Source of the DNA: Pseudomonas akapageensis
Lineage (GTDB): Bacteria > Pseudomonadota > Gammaproteobacteria > Pseudomonadales > Pseudomonadaceae
Assembly (NCBI RefSeq): GCF_011355085.1
Contig: NZ_VXCP01000010.1
Span: 173,047-237,046 of the forward strand
Direction of reading: 5' to 3'
Length of the DNA: 64,000 nt
Shown here: positions 31,016 through 39,179 of the stretch, piece by piece
How the letters are laid out: each line of letters begins with the position of its first letter
Numbering within the stretch: position 1 is the first letter of the stretch
Position numbers and translations under genes: made by a program
Notes under the pieces: model-generated
Told to the model about the DNA's origin: nothing
Database searches by the model: none
What the model saw: the letters and a program-made list of their open reading frames with translations, nothing else

Positions 31016-31068
31016 CGCGACGCGGAGCGTCTGGGGAGGCATTCCCACGCTGAGCGTGGGAACGAGGG
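31016..31068. repeat. Half copy of the 111-bp palindromic repeat
   Basis: Keeps the inner GACGCGGAGCGTC palindrome and one complete outer arm (GCATTCCCACGC...GTGGGAACGAG); the opposite arm is absent. Located between the SorA-like gene and the DUF3077-like gene. Confidence 0.8.
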
Positions 31069-31076
31069 TACGAGAG

Positions 31077-31280
31077 CTAGCGCTGGACTGGCTGGTCCAG
31101 AATCGCGCCGAGCAACGCCTGCGCCGCATCGAGCTGTTGGATCAGCCCAAGCACCAGCGATTTGTCATTGAGGTGCAGGTGATCGACCACATCCCAGGCT
31201 GTGGCCTCGGCGTATTCGATCAGGGTGGTGGCATGGACCAGCGCGTTTTCGGCCGGGATGCCGCCGCGCACGATGAACAT
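31077..31280 (-). CDS. DUF3077-like small protein, 5' end uncertain
   Basis: 67 residues from the only ATG (31280): MFIVRGGIPAENALVHATTL, then an all-helical part ending NDKSLVLGLIQQLDAAQALLGAI. This resembles the short DUF3077 proteins that are numerous in pseudomonads and of unknown function. The protein-like frame continues 21 codons upstream of the ATG (LFTTEKPFGTVDSNGQP), as family members usually do, but reaches an in-frame TAG (31344-31346) without ATG, GTG or TTG. Either a CTG start is used, the ATG is real, or the gene is 5'-truncated. A related C-terminal fragment occurs at 51161. Confidence 0.6.
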   Translation of the reverse strand: MFIVRGGIPAENALVHATTLIEYAEATAWDVVDHLHLNDKSLVLGLIQQLDAAQALLGAILDQPVQR

Positions 31281-31382
31281 GGGCTGGCCGTTGCTGTCGA
31301 CGGTGCCGAAGGGTTTTTCGGTGGTGAAAAGCGAGGGTGGCAGCTATACGCGGGTTCGCAGACCGGAGGAGCTCAAACCGGC

Positions 31383-31396
31383 GCACCCGAAGGTGC
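31383..31396 (-). ncRNA. UUCG-capped hairpin in leader of DUF3077-like gene
   Basis: On the minus strand GCACC-TTCG-GGTGC forms a perfect 5-bp stem with an extra-stable tetraloop about 100 bases before the ATG. The leader around it (about 31345-31430) is G/C-structured and protein-free. Candidate structured 5' leader, not a known riboswitch. Confidence 0.35.
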
Positions 31397-31621
31397 CCCG
31401 CGCACAGCCGCCATAACACAAGATTACAGGCAGGAAAAAACGCCGAACCTCGGGAATGAACGTTGTTGAGCTTCAGGGCTGCGAAACCCGGCCGTTGAAT
31501 TGGCAACGACAGGGCAACACTAACCACCCGAAAACACAGGCGCAACAGCGTTAAAGGCGGGTTGATTATGCTTGGGAAATGTCGTTCAAGAAATAAGGAA
31601 TTTGCCTACAGGTAGACCGCT

Positions 31622-31713
31622 ATCGCTGGCAAGCCAGCTCCCACAGGGGATCCGAGTGGGCTCACATATTTGTGAGCAACCTCGGATCCTGTGGGAGCTG
31701 GCTTGTCAGCGAT
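31622..31713. repeat. Inverted REP pair (REPIN-like)
   Basis: Two REP units in opposite orientation (31622-31656 and 31681-31713), each containing the Pseudomonas REP core TGTGGGAGCTGGCTTG. The arms differ by one base and a 2-base gap, and a small CTCACA/TGTGAG hairpin lies between them. No REP-associated transposase gene is in the window. Confidence 0.88.
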
Positions 31714-31844
31714 TTGGCCGCAACGCGGCCCCATGTGACCCGGTTTCACCGCCAAGCTGCAATGAACCTTTTTTTTGCAACTATCTTTTACCTTGGCGGC
31801 CACTGAACGATAGTGAGCGGCTCACGCACAAGGAGGCCGGTTGC

Positions 31845-32315
31845 ATGCGTACTCATTCAGCTGTTCTGACGCCGAGGCAGAGTGACTATCCCGAATTGAC
31901 CCGGGTCTGGGAGGCTTCGGTGCGGGCCACCCATGGTTTTCTCCCGGACAGCTACATCACCCTGCTCAGGGACCTGGTGCAGAACCAGTACCTGGACGCG
32001 GTCATGCTGATCTGCTGCAAGGACGCGCACCAGCGCATCACCGGATTTGCCGGGGTGGCGGCAGGCAAGGTCGAAATGCTCTTCATCGATCCGCAGTACC
32101 GGGGCCAGGGCATTGGCAAAAAGTTGCTGCGCTATGCCATAGAACACCTGAATGCCGATGAGCTGGACGTCAACGAGCAGAACGACCAGGCGGTGGGTTT
32201 CTATTTCAAGCAAGGTTTCGAAGTGATCGGACGTTCCGAGCATGACGGCATGGGGCAGCCCTACCCGCTGCTGCACCTGCGTTTGAGACGAGCCCAATCC
32301 GCTCAACTCGGCTGA
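31845..32315 (+). CDS. GNAT-family N-acetyltransferase
   Basis: 156 residues from the ATG at 31845, preceded by an excellent AAGGAGG. The acetyl-CoA-binding motif is EMLFIDPQYRGQGIGKKLLRYAIEHL (about 84-109), followed by ELDVNEQNDQAVGFYFKQGFEVIGRSEHDGMGQPYPLLHLR, the standard GNAT C-terminal half. It resembles the YjaB/PhnO-like group. Substrate unknown. No operon partner: the next gene is 143 bases away and the region upstream is repeats. Confidence 0.9.
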   Translation: MRTHSAVLTPRQSDYPELTRVWEASVRATHGFLPDSYITLLRDLVQNQYLDAVMLICCKDAHQRITGFAGVAAGKVEMLFIDPQYRGQGIGKKLLRYAIEHLNADELDVNEQNDQAVGFYFKQGFEVIGRSEHDGMGQPYPLLHLRLRRAQSAQLG

Positions 32316-32458
32316 CAGACTCATCCTCGGAACAGGCAGGCCTGTTCCGAAATTCCACACAATACCCATTCAGCCCGGCTTTTCACCGAATGTTGCCGGG
32401 ATAAACCGGCTTCAGGCGGTTACAATGGCGCTCTCCCTGGTTAGCAACGGCTTTTCCC

Positions 32459-33169
32459 ATGTCTGAACCCATTCGTCTCTCAAAACGCCTTATCGAGCTG
32501 GTCGGCTGCTCCCGCCGGGAGGCCGAGCTGTTCATCGAGGGCGGCTGGGTCTCGGTTGATGGTGAAATCGTCGACGAACCCCAGTTCAAGGTCAGCACCC
32601 AGAAAGTCGAGCTCGACCCTGACGCGAAAGCCACGGCGCCTGAACCGGTCACCCTGCTGCTCAACCAGCCGGCCGACCTGAACAGCGAGAACGCCCTGGC
32701 AACGATGACGCCGGCGACCCTGTCCGAAGAGCACCGCTACGGCAAGCGCCCGCTCAAGGGGCATTTCCTCCGGTTGGCCTGCGCCGCCGAACTGCAACAG
32801 GGTGCCAGCGGCCTGCAGGTGTTCAGCCAGGATTGGCGGATCATCCGCAAGCTCACCGACGATATCGCCAAGCTCGAACAGGAGTATGTGGTCGAAGTCA
32901 GCGGCGAGATGGCCGAACATGGCTTGAATCGACTCAACCACGGCGTCAAGTGGAAAGGTCGCGAACTGCCTGCGGTCAAGGCCAGCTGGCAGAACGAAAC
33001 GCGCCTGCGCTTCGCCATGAAGAATCCCCAACCCGGCCTGCTGACCCAGCTGTGCGCCAGCGTCGGCCTGACCGTGGTGTCGATGCGTCGTATCCGCGTC
33101 GGCGGCGTTTCGATCGGCAAGGTTGCAGCGGGTCAGTGGCGCTACCTGTCGGGCAAGGAAAAGTTCTAG
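32459..33169 (+). CDS. RsuA/RluF-type pseudouridine synthase-like protein lacking the catalytic Asp
   Basis: 236 residues. An N-terminal S4 RNA-binding domain (LSKRLIELVGCSRREAELFIEGGWVSVDG, about 7-35) is followed by a pseudouridine-synthase fold (LLLNQPADL at 66-74; YVVEVSGEM; RLRFAMKNPQPGLLTQLCASVGLTVVSMRRIRVGGVSIG). At the place of the universal GRLDxxSxGL motif the sequence is AELQQGASGLQVFSQD, so the catalytic Asp is Gln 113. RNA binding is likely; isomerase activity by the usual mechanism is not. Full length and not frameshifted, so this is probably a conserved non-catalytic paralogue. Confidence 0.88.
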   Translation: MSEPIRLSKRLIELVGCSRREAELFIEGGWVSVDGEIVDEPQFKVSTQKVELDPDAKATAPEPVTLLLNQPADLNSENALATMTPATLSEEHRYGKRPLKGHFLRLACAAELQQGASGLQVFSQDWRIIRKLTDDIAKLEQEYVVEVSGEMAEHGLNRLNHGVKWKGRELPAVKASWQNETRLRFAMKNPQPGLLTQLCASVGLTVVSMRRIRVGGVSIGKVAAGQWRYLSGKEKF

Positions 33170-33237
33170 GCCGTCTCGCCCTCCCCCCAATTTACAGCGC
33201 CGCTCCATTGCGGCGCTCATCGACCAGGATGTTCACC

Positions 33238-33699
33238 ATGATTCACAACGATGTTCTGCGCAGCGTGCGCTACATGCTCGATATCAGCGATGCCAAAGTC
33301 GTCGAGATCATCAAGCTCGGCGGCCTGGAAGTCAGCAAGGCCGACGTCGCCAACTATTTGAAGAAAGATGAAGAAGAAGGCTTCGTGCATTGCCCGGACG
33401 AGGTCATGGCGCATTTTCTCGATGGTCTGGTGATCTTCAAGCGTGGCAAGGACGAAAGCCGCCCGCCGCTGCCGATCGAACTGCCGGTCACCAATAACAT
33501 CATCCTGAAAAAGCTGCGCGTGGCTTTCGAGCTCAAGGAAGACGACATGCACGCTGTCCTCAAGGCCGCCGACTTCCCGGTTTCCAAGCCTGAATTGAGC
33601 GCGTTGTTCCGCAAGTTCGGCCACAACAACTACCGCCCCTGTGGCGACCAGCTGCTGCGCAACTTCCTCAAAGGCCTGACCCTGCGAGTGCGCGGCTGA
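33238..33699 (+). CDS. DUF1456-family protein (YehS-like)
   Basis: 153 residues from the ATG at 33238 (AGGA eight bases upstream); a longer in-frame opening back to 32833 is an overlap artefact. Two tandem DUF1456 repeats: IHNDVLRSVRYMLDISDAKVVEIIKLGG...FLDGLVIFKRG and ITNNIILKKLRVAFELKEDDMHAVLKAA...FLKGLTLRVRG-type units. Each is a small helical bundle. Function unknown in E. coli (YehS) as well. It ends six bases before trmO and is probably co-transcribed with it. Confidence 0.92.
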   Translation: MIHNDVLRSVRYMLDISDAKVVEIIKLGGLEVSKADVANYLKKDEEEGFVHCPDEVMAHFLDGLVIFKRGKDESRPPLPIELPVTNNIILKKLRVAFELKEDDMHAVLKAADFPVSKPELSALFRKFGHNNYRPCGDQLLRNFLKGLTLRVRG

Positions 33700-33705
33700 A
33701 CGGAC

Positions 33706-34404
33706 ATGAGCTATAGCGTCTCGCCAATCGGCTTCGTCCGCTCCTGCTTCAAGGAGAAATTCGCCATTCCACGCCAGCCCCAACTGGCGCCGGCAGCGCG
33801 CGGCATTCTCGAGCTGGTGGCTCCGTTCGACCAGGGCGATGCGGTGCAAGGGCTGGAGCAGGTCAGCCATGTCTGGCTGTTGTTCCTGTTCCACCAGGCG
33901 CTGGAGGAAAAACCCCGGCTCAAGGTGCGTCCGCCAAGGCTCGGTGGCAACAAGTCCATGGGCGTTTTCGCCACCCGGGCCACGCACCGGCCCAATGGCA
34001 TTGGCCAATCGGTGGTGAAACTGGAGAAAGTCGAAGCGGGCCGGCTGCTGCTCTCGGGCATCGATTTGCTCGACGGCACGCCGGTCCTGGACATCAAACC
34101 CTACGTCCCCTATGCCGACCGGGTCGATGACGCCCGCAACGACATCGCCAACGCCGCACCACGGCTGATTGCCGTGCAGTGGAGTGATGCGGCGCAGGTG
34201 CAGGCTTACGAGCATGCCACGCGCCTTGCAGAGCCATTGGTGCAACTGATCGAGCAATGCCTGGCGCAGGACCCACGACCGGCCTACCAGACCCCGTCGC
34301 CCGAACGCCACTACGGCGCGCAGTTCTGGGACGTGGACGTACGCTGGCATTACCCGCAGCCGGACGTGATCAGGGTATTGGAAGTGATAGCCGCCAACCG
34401 CTGA
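33706..34404 (+). CDS. trmO: tRNA (t6A37) N6-methyltransferase TrmO
   Basis: TsaA/YaeB-family, SAM-dependent enzyme that methylates N6-threonylcarbamoyladenosine 37 in tRNA(Thr). 232 residues starting MSYSVSPIGFVRSCFKEKFAIPRQP. The beta-barrel domain has LEQVSHVWLLFLFH and GVFATRATHRPNGIGQSVVKLE, which carry family-conserved residues, and DIKPYVPYAD; the C-terminal part is present (RHYGAQFWDVDVRWHY). Full length. Confidence 0.94.
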   Translation: MSYSVSPIGFVRSCFKEKFAIPRQPQLAPAARGILELVAPFDQGDAVQGLEQVSHVWLLFLFHQALEEKPRLKVRPPRLGGNKSMGVFATRATHRPNGIGQSVVKLEKVEAGRLLLSGIDLLDGTPVLDIKPYVPYADRVDDARNDIANAAPRLIAVQWSDAAQVQAYEHATRLAEPLVQLIEQCLAQDPRPAYQTPSPERHYGAQFWDVDVRWHYPQPDVIRVLEVIAANR

Positions 34405-34414
34405 AATTGCAGGC

Positions 34415-34446
34415 AAAAAAAACCGCCCCTCAGGGCGGTTTTTTTA
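34415..34446. terminator. Bidirectional terminator between trmO and fpr
   Basis: Stem AACCGCCC/GGGCGGTT (34421-34428 with 34433-34440), loop CTCA, with eight A before and seven T after; serves both convergent genes. Confidence 0.95.
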
Positions 34447-34456
34447 TGGCGTCGGT

Positions 34457-35236
34457 TTACTTCTCTACGAACGCACGCTCGATCAGGTAGTCACCCGGCT
34501 CACGCATGCGCGGAGAAACCTTCAGGCCGAAGCTGTTGAGTACTTCGCTGGTTTCATCGAGCATGCTCGGGCTACCGCACAGCATGGCGCGGTCGTCCTG
34601 CGGATTGATCGGCGGCAGGCCGATATCGCTGAACAACTTGCCGCTGCGCATCAGGTCGGTCAGGCGGCCTTCGTTCTCGAACGGCTCGCGGGTCACGGTC
34701 GGGTAGTAGATCAACTTGTCACGCAGCGCCTCGCCGAAGAATTCGTTCTGCGGCAGGTGCTCGGTGATGAACTCGCGGTAGGCGACTTCGTTCACGTAAC
34801 GCACGCCATGGCACAGGATGACCTTTTCGAAGCGCTCGTAGGTTTCCGGGTCCTGGATGACGCTCATGAACGGCGCGAGGCCCGTACCGGTGCTGAGCAG
34901 GTACAGGTGCTTGCCAGGCTTGAGGTCGTCCAGCACCAGGGTACCGGTAGGCTTCTTGCTGATGATGATCTCATCGCCTTCCTTCAGGTGCTGCAACTGC
35001 GAAGTCAGGGGACCATCGGGCACCTTGATGCTGAAGAACTCGAGATGTTCTTCCCAGTTCGGGCTGGCGATCGAATAAGCACGCATTAGCGGCCGGCCGT
35101 TGGGTTGCTGCAGGCCGATCATCACGAACTGACCGTTCTCGAAGCGCAGACCCGGGTCGCGGGTGCACTTGAAGCTGAACAGGGTGTCATTCCAGTGATG
35201 GACACTGAGTACACGTTCGTGGTTCATGTTGCTCAT
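34457..35236 (-). CDS. fpr: Ferredoxin--NADP(+) reductase
   Basis: FAD enzyme exchanging electrons between NADPH and ferredoxin/flavodoxin, linked in pseudomonads to oxidative stress and iron release. 259 residues. FAD motif RAYSIASP (about 53-60), the NADPH-binding STGTGLAPFMSVI and LCGSPSML motifs, and the C-terminal FVEK of the bacterial subclass I type. AGGAG lies about eight bases before the ATG. Divergent from a LysR gene that matches FinR, the known activator of fpr in Pseudomonas. Confidence 0.96.
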   Translation of the reverse strand: MSNMNHERVLSVHHWNDTLFSFKCTRDPGLRFENGQFVMIGLQQPNGRPLMRAYSIASPNWEEHLEFFSIKVPDGPLTSQLQHLKEGDEIIISKKPTGTLVLDDLKPGKHLYLLSTGTGLAPFMSVIQDPETYERFEKVILCHGVRYVNEVAYREFITEHLPQNEFFGEALRDKLIYYPTVTREPFENEGRLTDLMRSGKLFSDIGLPPINPQDDRAMLCGSPSMLDETSEVLNSFGLKVSPRMREPGDYLIERAFVEK

Positions 35237-35308
35237 GTACGGGGCTCCTGAAGAAAACGCAGCGCTAAACCTAGAGCGCGATTGCGCTGTAGTTTAGTGG
35301 CAGCGACA

Positions 35309-35358
35309 ATATCTGTTAAATGGATTATTAAGATATAGGTAATCGGTTATATAGATAT
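35309..35358. promoter_or_regulatory. Candidate FinR operator in the fpr-finR gap
   Basis: ATATCT (35309-35314) and AGATAT (35331-35336) form an inverted repeat, with another AGATAT at 35353-35358. The AT-rich dyads in a divergent LysR gap suggest the regulator's binding region. No experimental consensus was compared. Confidence 0.4.
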
Positions 35359-36283
35359 GCGATTTACTTTACGTCAATTACAGGTTTTCGTCGCCGTCGC
35401 GCAGCAGGAAAGCGTTTCGCGCGCAGCGAGCATGCTGGCGCTCTCGCAATCGGCAGCCAGCACATCAATCACCGAGCTTGAACGGCAAACGAGCTGTCAA
35501 CTGTTCGACCGCGCCGGCAAACGCCTGAGCCTCAACGCCCTGGGCCATCAACTGCTGCCCCAGGCGGTGGCCCTGCTCGACCAGGCCAAGGAAATCGAAG
35601 ACCTGCTCAACGGCAAGTCCGGCTTCGGCTCGCTGGGTGTCGGCGCGACACTGACCATCGGCAACTACCTGGCAACGCTATTGATCGGCGGCTTCATGCA
35701 GCTGCATCCGGAAAGCCAGGTCAAACTCCATGTGCAGAACACTTCGAATATTGTGCAACAGGTTGCCCACTACGAAATTGACCTGGGTCTGATCGAAGGC
35801 GACTGCAACCACCCCGATCTGGAAGTCCAGCGCTGGGTCGAGGACGAACTGGTGGTGTTCTGTGCCCCGCAACACCCACTGGCCCAGCGTGGATACGCCA
35901 ACCTCGAGGAGCTGACCCGGGAAGCGTGGATTCTGCGCGAACAAGGATCGGGGACTCGCCTGACCTTCGACCAGGCCATGCGCCATCATCGCGATGCCCT
36001 GAACATTCGCCTGGAACTGGAACATACCGAGGCCATCAAGCGGGCGGTCGAGTCAGGCCTTGGCATTGGCTGCATTTCGCGCCTGGCCCTGCGCGACGCG
36101 TTTCGGCGTGGCAGCCTGGTGGCCGTGGAAACCCCGGAGCTGGATCTGGTGCGCCAGTTCTATTTGATCTGGCACAAGCAGAAGTACCAGACCTCTGCCA
36201 TGCGCGAGTTTCTTGAGCTGTGCCGTTCCTTCACTGCCGGAGTGAAACGCAGTGACGAGATCGTCTTGCCGACTGTTGCCTAA
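35357..36283 (+). CDS. finR: LysR-family regulator FinR
   Basis: 308 residues. Winged-helix N-terminus MRFTLRQLQVFVAVAQQESVSRAASMLALSQSAASTSI (about 1-38), then a periplasmic-binding-like effector domain (about 90-295: LGVGATLTIGNYLATLLIGGF, EGDCNHPDLEVQRW, LREQGSGTRLTF). Called FinR because it is divergent from fpr, as in P. putida and P. aeruginosa, where it activates fpr in response to redox cyclers. It overlaps the convergent dgkA by four bases. Confidence 0.92.
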   Translation: MRFTLRQLQVFVAVAQQESVSRAASMLALSQSAASTSITELERQTSCQLFDRAGKRLSLNALGHQLLPQAVALLDQAKEIEDLLNGKSGFGSLGVGATLTIGNYLATLLIGGFMQLHPESQVKLHVQNTSNIVQQVAHYEIDLGLIEGDCNHPDLEVQRWVEDELVVFCAPQHPLAQRGYANLEELTREAWILREQGSGTRLTFDQAMRHHRDALNIRLELEHTEAIKRAVESGLGIGCISRLALRDAFRRGSLVAVETPELDLVRQFYLIWHKQKYQTSAMREFLELCRSFTAGVKRSDEIVLPTVA

Positions 36284-36642
36284 AGCAATATCACAGCCCA
36301 GATCAGAGCAATCATGGACAGCGCGACGAACTGGGCTGCACTGCCCATGTCCTTGGCGTTTTTCGAGAGCGGATGGCGCTCCAGCGAAATGCGATCGATG
36401 GCCGCCTCTACCGCTGAATTGAGCAGCTCCACGATCAAGGCCAGCAAACAGACGGCAATCAGAATGGCACGCTCGACGCGGCTGACGTTCAGCAGAAATG
36501 CCACTGGAATCAGCACAGCGTTGAGCAATACCAATTGGCGAAATGCTGCTTCGCCGGTAAACGCGGCGCGCAATCCGTCAAACGAATAGCCTGTGGCATT
36601 GAGAACACGTTTTAGGCCGGTCTGGCCTTTGAAAGGAGACAT
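36280..36642 (-). CDS. dgkA: Diacylglycerol kinase
   Basis: Small trimeric inner-membrane kinase that recycles diacylglycerol to phosphatidic acid. The ATG at 36642 gives 120 residues (MSPFKGQTGLKRVLNATGYSFDGLRAAF), the usual family length; an 18-residue upstream extension is not supported. Three membrane helices and the active-site signature VELLNSAVEAAIDRI are present. It lies 76 bases downstream of erdR. Confidence 0.95.
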   Translation of the reverse strand: MSPFKGQTGLKRVLNATGYSFDGLRAAFTGEAAFRQLVLLNAVLIPVAFLLNVSRVERAILIAVCLLALIVELLNSAVEAAIDRISLERHPLSKNAKDMGSAAQFVALSMIALIWAVILL

Positions 36643-36718
36643 AGATAGGCAACTGCAACCAATGGAAAAATTGAACGCTAGTTCAAAACCAGTCAAAAAA
36701 GCGTGAAGGCAAAATGCC

Positions 36719-37369
36719 TTAAGTACTTGAAATCGATTCTAGTTGTTGCAACAGCAAGGCTGCCTGGGTCCGGGTGCGTACGCCGAGTTTGCGGAAGATT
36801 GCTGTCACGTGAGCCTTGATGGTCGCTTCCGACACATTCAACTCATAAGCGATCTGCTTGTTCAGAAGGCCTTCACAGACCATGGTCAAGACGCGGAACT
36901 GCTGGGGCGTCAGGCTGGCAAGGCCTTCGCTCGCAGCCTTGGCTTCAGCCGAGACACTCACCGCTTCGAACGCCTGCGGCGGCCACCAGACTTCTCCGTC
37001 GAGAACCAGGCGCACGGCTTTCTGGATGACATCCAGGGAGCTGGATTTCGGGATAAAGCCACTGGCACCGAACTCTCGCGACTTCACCACCACCGAGGCT
37101 TCTTCCTGCGCCGATACCATCACCACGGGAATCTGCGGGTATTGCCCGCGCAGCAGCACCAGGCCGGAGAAGCCGTAGGCACCGGGCATGTTCAGGTCCA
37201 GCATGACCAGGTCCCAGTCGGCCTTTTCGGTCAGGCGGGCTTCCAGTTCGGCAATACTTGCCACTTCAACCAGACGCACATCCGGGCCCAGGCCCAGGGT
37301 CACGGCCTGATGCAGCGCACTGCGAAAGAGGGGGTGGTCATCGGCTATCAGGATTTCGTACGTGGCCAT
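36719..37369 (-). CDS. erdR: NarL/FixJ-type response regulator ErdR
   Basis: 216 residues: a receiver domain (EILIADDHPLFRSAL; phospho-acceptor Asp in DLVMLDLNMPGA, about residue 58; switch Lys in FIPKSSS) and a C-terminal LuxR-type helix-turn-helix (LTPQQFRVLTMVCEGLLNKQIAYELNVSEATIKAHV). No histidine kinase gene is adjacent, so it is an orphan regulator. Position next to dgkA matches P. aeruginosa ErdR, which controls ethanol and acetate metabolism; that role is inferred from synteny. Confidence 0.92.
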   Translation of the reverse strand: MATYEILIADDHPLFRSALHQAVTLGLGPDVRLVEVASIAELEARLTEKADWDLVMLDLNMPGAYGFSGLVLLRGQYPQIPVVMVSAQEEASVVVKSREFGASGFIPKSSSLDVIQKAVRLVLDGEVWWPPQAFEAVSVSAEAKAASEGLASLTPQQFRVLTMVCEGLLNKQIAYELNVSEATIKAHVTAIFRKLGVRTRTQAALLLQQLESISST

Positions 37370-37586
37370 CGATCAAATGATCCTGTTCTGTGCAAGCGCT
37401 CAAGGAGAGTATGCGCTTGCCGAGGCAACTCAAAGCGTCAACGGCAGCGCCGGACGCCAACAAGGCGAAACTATCGAAGCCCCTGGAAAACCGTGTTCGA
37501 GCCTTCTTCGTGCCCGAATCGGCGCCAAGCATGCCGAGCCGACACCCGGTGGTCAAGTTGATCCCATGGCGCAGCCCCTTGCACCG

Positions 37587-38297
37587 TTACAAAAATGCTT
37601 TGAGACGGCTATGCACGTCGTCCTGTTCATCGAGTGGCAACTGGAATTTTGCCCCCAGATAATGAGCGCTGAAAACATCCAGGTACGCGTCCAGTGCCTG
37701 GGCGGCCTGTTGATCGTCCGCAAGTTCCAGGCACAAGGCCGCCACTTCTGCTGTACAGAAATGATCGTCGCGCTTGGAGCGGCGCAGCTTGTAGCGTGAG
37801 AGTTGCTCCGGCTCAAGGCTCAGCACCGGGAACCGTTCAAGATAGGGGCTCTTGCGAAACATCTTGCGGGCTTCGTTCCAGGTCGCGTCCAGCAGTATGA
37901 ACAAGGGCCGTTTACCGTCCTCGATGGCGACTTTGGTGACGACACGTTGTGGCTCGACGAACTCACCGGGAAAGACGATATAAGGCTGCCACTGCTCTTG
38001 CTCGAGCAACGCCAGCAGTTCTTCGTCGACCGTGGTCCGCGACCAGGCGAAGGCACTGGTATCGCTGATCACGTCAGCGATCAACCAGCCGGTATTGGTA
38101 GGTTTGAGCGGCTCGACGTCGTACATGAGCAGGCACATGGCCGAGCGCGCCGCGACTGCAGGCCGCCAGGCACACAGGCAATAGCTGAAAATCACCCGGC
38201 AACCCGGGCAACGCGGTGCTCTCGAGCCTCGGGCGGTAAAGGGTCTGATGCTGCGGGCCAGACGCTGGTCGCGCAAACGGGAAACGGCGTGGCTCAT
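37587..38297 (-). CDS. DTW-domain tRNA-uridine aminocarboxypropyltransferase
   Basis: Enzyme family (TapT/YfiP) that makes acp3U at position 47 of tRNA from SAM. The ATG at 38297 gives 236 residues; the frame reaches a TTG at 38318. A Cys cluster at the N-terminus (RCPGCRVIFSYCLCAW) is a probable zinc site, and the DTW signature reads LDATWNEARKMFRKSPYL (about 138-155), with LEPEQLSRYKLRRSKRDDHFCTAE following. The 217 bases between this gene and erdR carry only weak frames on both strands, in which I recognise nothing. Confidence 0.9.
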   Translation of the reverse strand: MSHAVSRLRDQRLARSIRPFTARGSRAPRCPGCRVIFSYCLCAWRPAVAARSAMCLLMYDVEPLKPTNTGWLIADVISDTSAFAWSRTTVDEELLALLEQEQWQPYIVFPGEFVEPQRVVTKVAIEDGKRPLFILLDATWNEARKMFRKSPYLERFPVLSLEPEQLSRYKLRRSKRDDHFCTAEVAALCLELADDQQAAQALDAYLDVFSAHYLGAKFQLPLDEQDDVHSRLKAFL

Positions 38298-38558
38298 GGG
38301 TAGACACCACGAGGGCAAGAAAGAATCGACACTGCGCAGACTCGGCGGGGCTTGGCCTGCAAGTTTACCAGAGCGCAGCTCTCAACAGCCGCCTGACGCA
38401 GTTTTCAGATAGAACGTACACACCCCGTCCCCTATAATCAGCGACCTGACCGCCAGCCACAGGTGCTGGCCCGTTCAATCCGCTGGCTCGTTTGGCCACG
38501 AATGAACGCACCGTCAGGTCGCTGGTCAAATCGCCAGTCACCGAACCAGGAGAGTTTC

Positions 38559-38978
38559 ATGCTGCGCTTTATCGTCCCGTCCATCACCTTGCTGTTAGCT
38601 CTGCCTCTGGGCGCACAGGCAGCGTCCAAGAATGACTTCGAACTCAGCAGGATGCTCGACAAGGTTGCCAAGGAAAGCAGTGTCGGCACACCAAGGGCGA
38701 TCAACGAAGACATTCTCGATCAGGGCTATACCGTCGAAGGCAAGCAGTTGATCGACCATCTGAGCGTGCGCGAGAGCCACGCACAGCAAATGCGCACCAA
38801 CCCGCAAGCGGTGTACTACCAATTGGGTGCGAGCGTGTGCCGCAATACGGCGTATCGCCAGTTGATGGATAAGGGTGCCGTGATGGTCTATGAGTTCACC
38901 GAACACAAGACCAATCGTCCGATCGTGACGCACCGCTTCAAGGCCGCCGATTGCGTGGCGGCCAAGAAGAAAAAGTAA
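38559..38978 (+). CDS. PA3611-type secreted protein
   Basis: 139 residues from the ATG at 38559, preceded by CAGGAGAG. Signal peptide MLRFIVPSITLLLALPLGAQA (1-21). The mature part is small and helical, with LSVRESHAQQMRTNPQAVYYQLGASVCRNTAYRQLMDKGAVMVYEFTE and two Cys (in SVCRN and ADCVA) that could form a disulfide. This is the family named after P. aeruginosa PA3611, described as quorum-sensing-regulated and linked to virulence; molecular function unknown. Lys-rich C-terminus. Confidence 0.88.
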   Translation: MLRFIVPSITLLLALPLGAQAASKNDFELSRMLDKVAKESSVGTPRAINEDILDQGYTVEGKQLIDHLSVRESHAQQMRTNPQAVYYQLGASVCRNTAYRQLMDKGAVMVYEFTEHKTNRPIVTHRFKAADCVAAKKKK

Positions 38979-39179
38979 TCAATCCACGTGCTCATTGACG
39001 CGCCGCTGTTCTTCATCGGCGCGCAGTTCGGCGAGCAAGGCCTGCAGATAGCGTGAAGGCCGCTCGCCGCTCTCAAGACGCCGCAGGCACTCCTGTTCCA
39101 GCGTCAGGTGATTGGCTGACGCCGCCCTCTTCAATTGCCGATACAGCTCCGTGTCGAGCTCAAGACTCATACGTTTCAT
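38979..39179 (-). CDS. Small ribbon-helix-helix (Arc/MetJ-like) protein
   Basis: 66 residues from the ATG at 39179, which follows a strong GGGAGG; the frame is open to 39299 without support. MKRMSLELDTELYRQLKRAASANHLTLEQECLRRLESG reads as strand-helix-helix, the RHH DNA-binding fold of antitoxin and Arc-type repressors, followed by an acidic helix (YLQALLAELRADEEQRRV). No toxin gene is adjacent; the next gene downstream is convergent. Target unknown. Confidence 0.8.
   Translation of the reverse strand: MKRMSLELDTELYRQLKRAASANHLTLEQECLRRLESGERPSRYLQALLAELRADEEQRRVNEHVD

Noticed and set aside
31201..31416. 71-codon plus-strand frame overlapping the DUF3077-like gene
   Set aside because: It is the antisense of the gene and its leader; such frames are a common overprediction in Pseudomonas.
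37370..37586. Possible short genes between erdR and the DTW-domain gene
   Set aside because: Frames exist on both strands (for example 37390-37662) but they overlap the DTW gene or lack any protein-like pattern.
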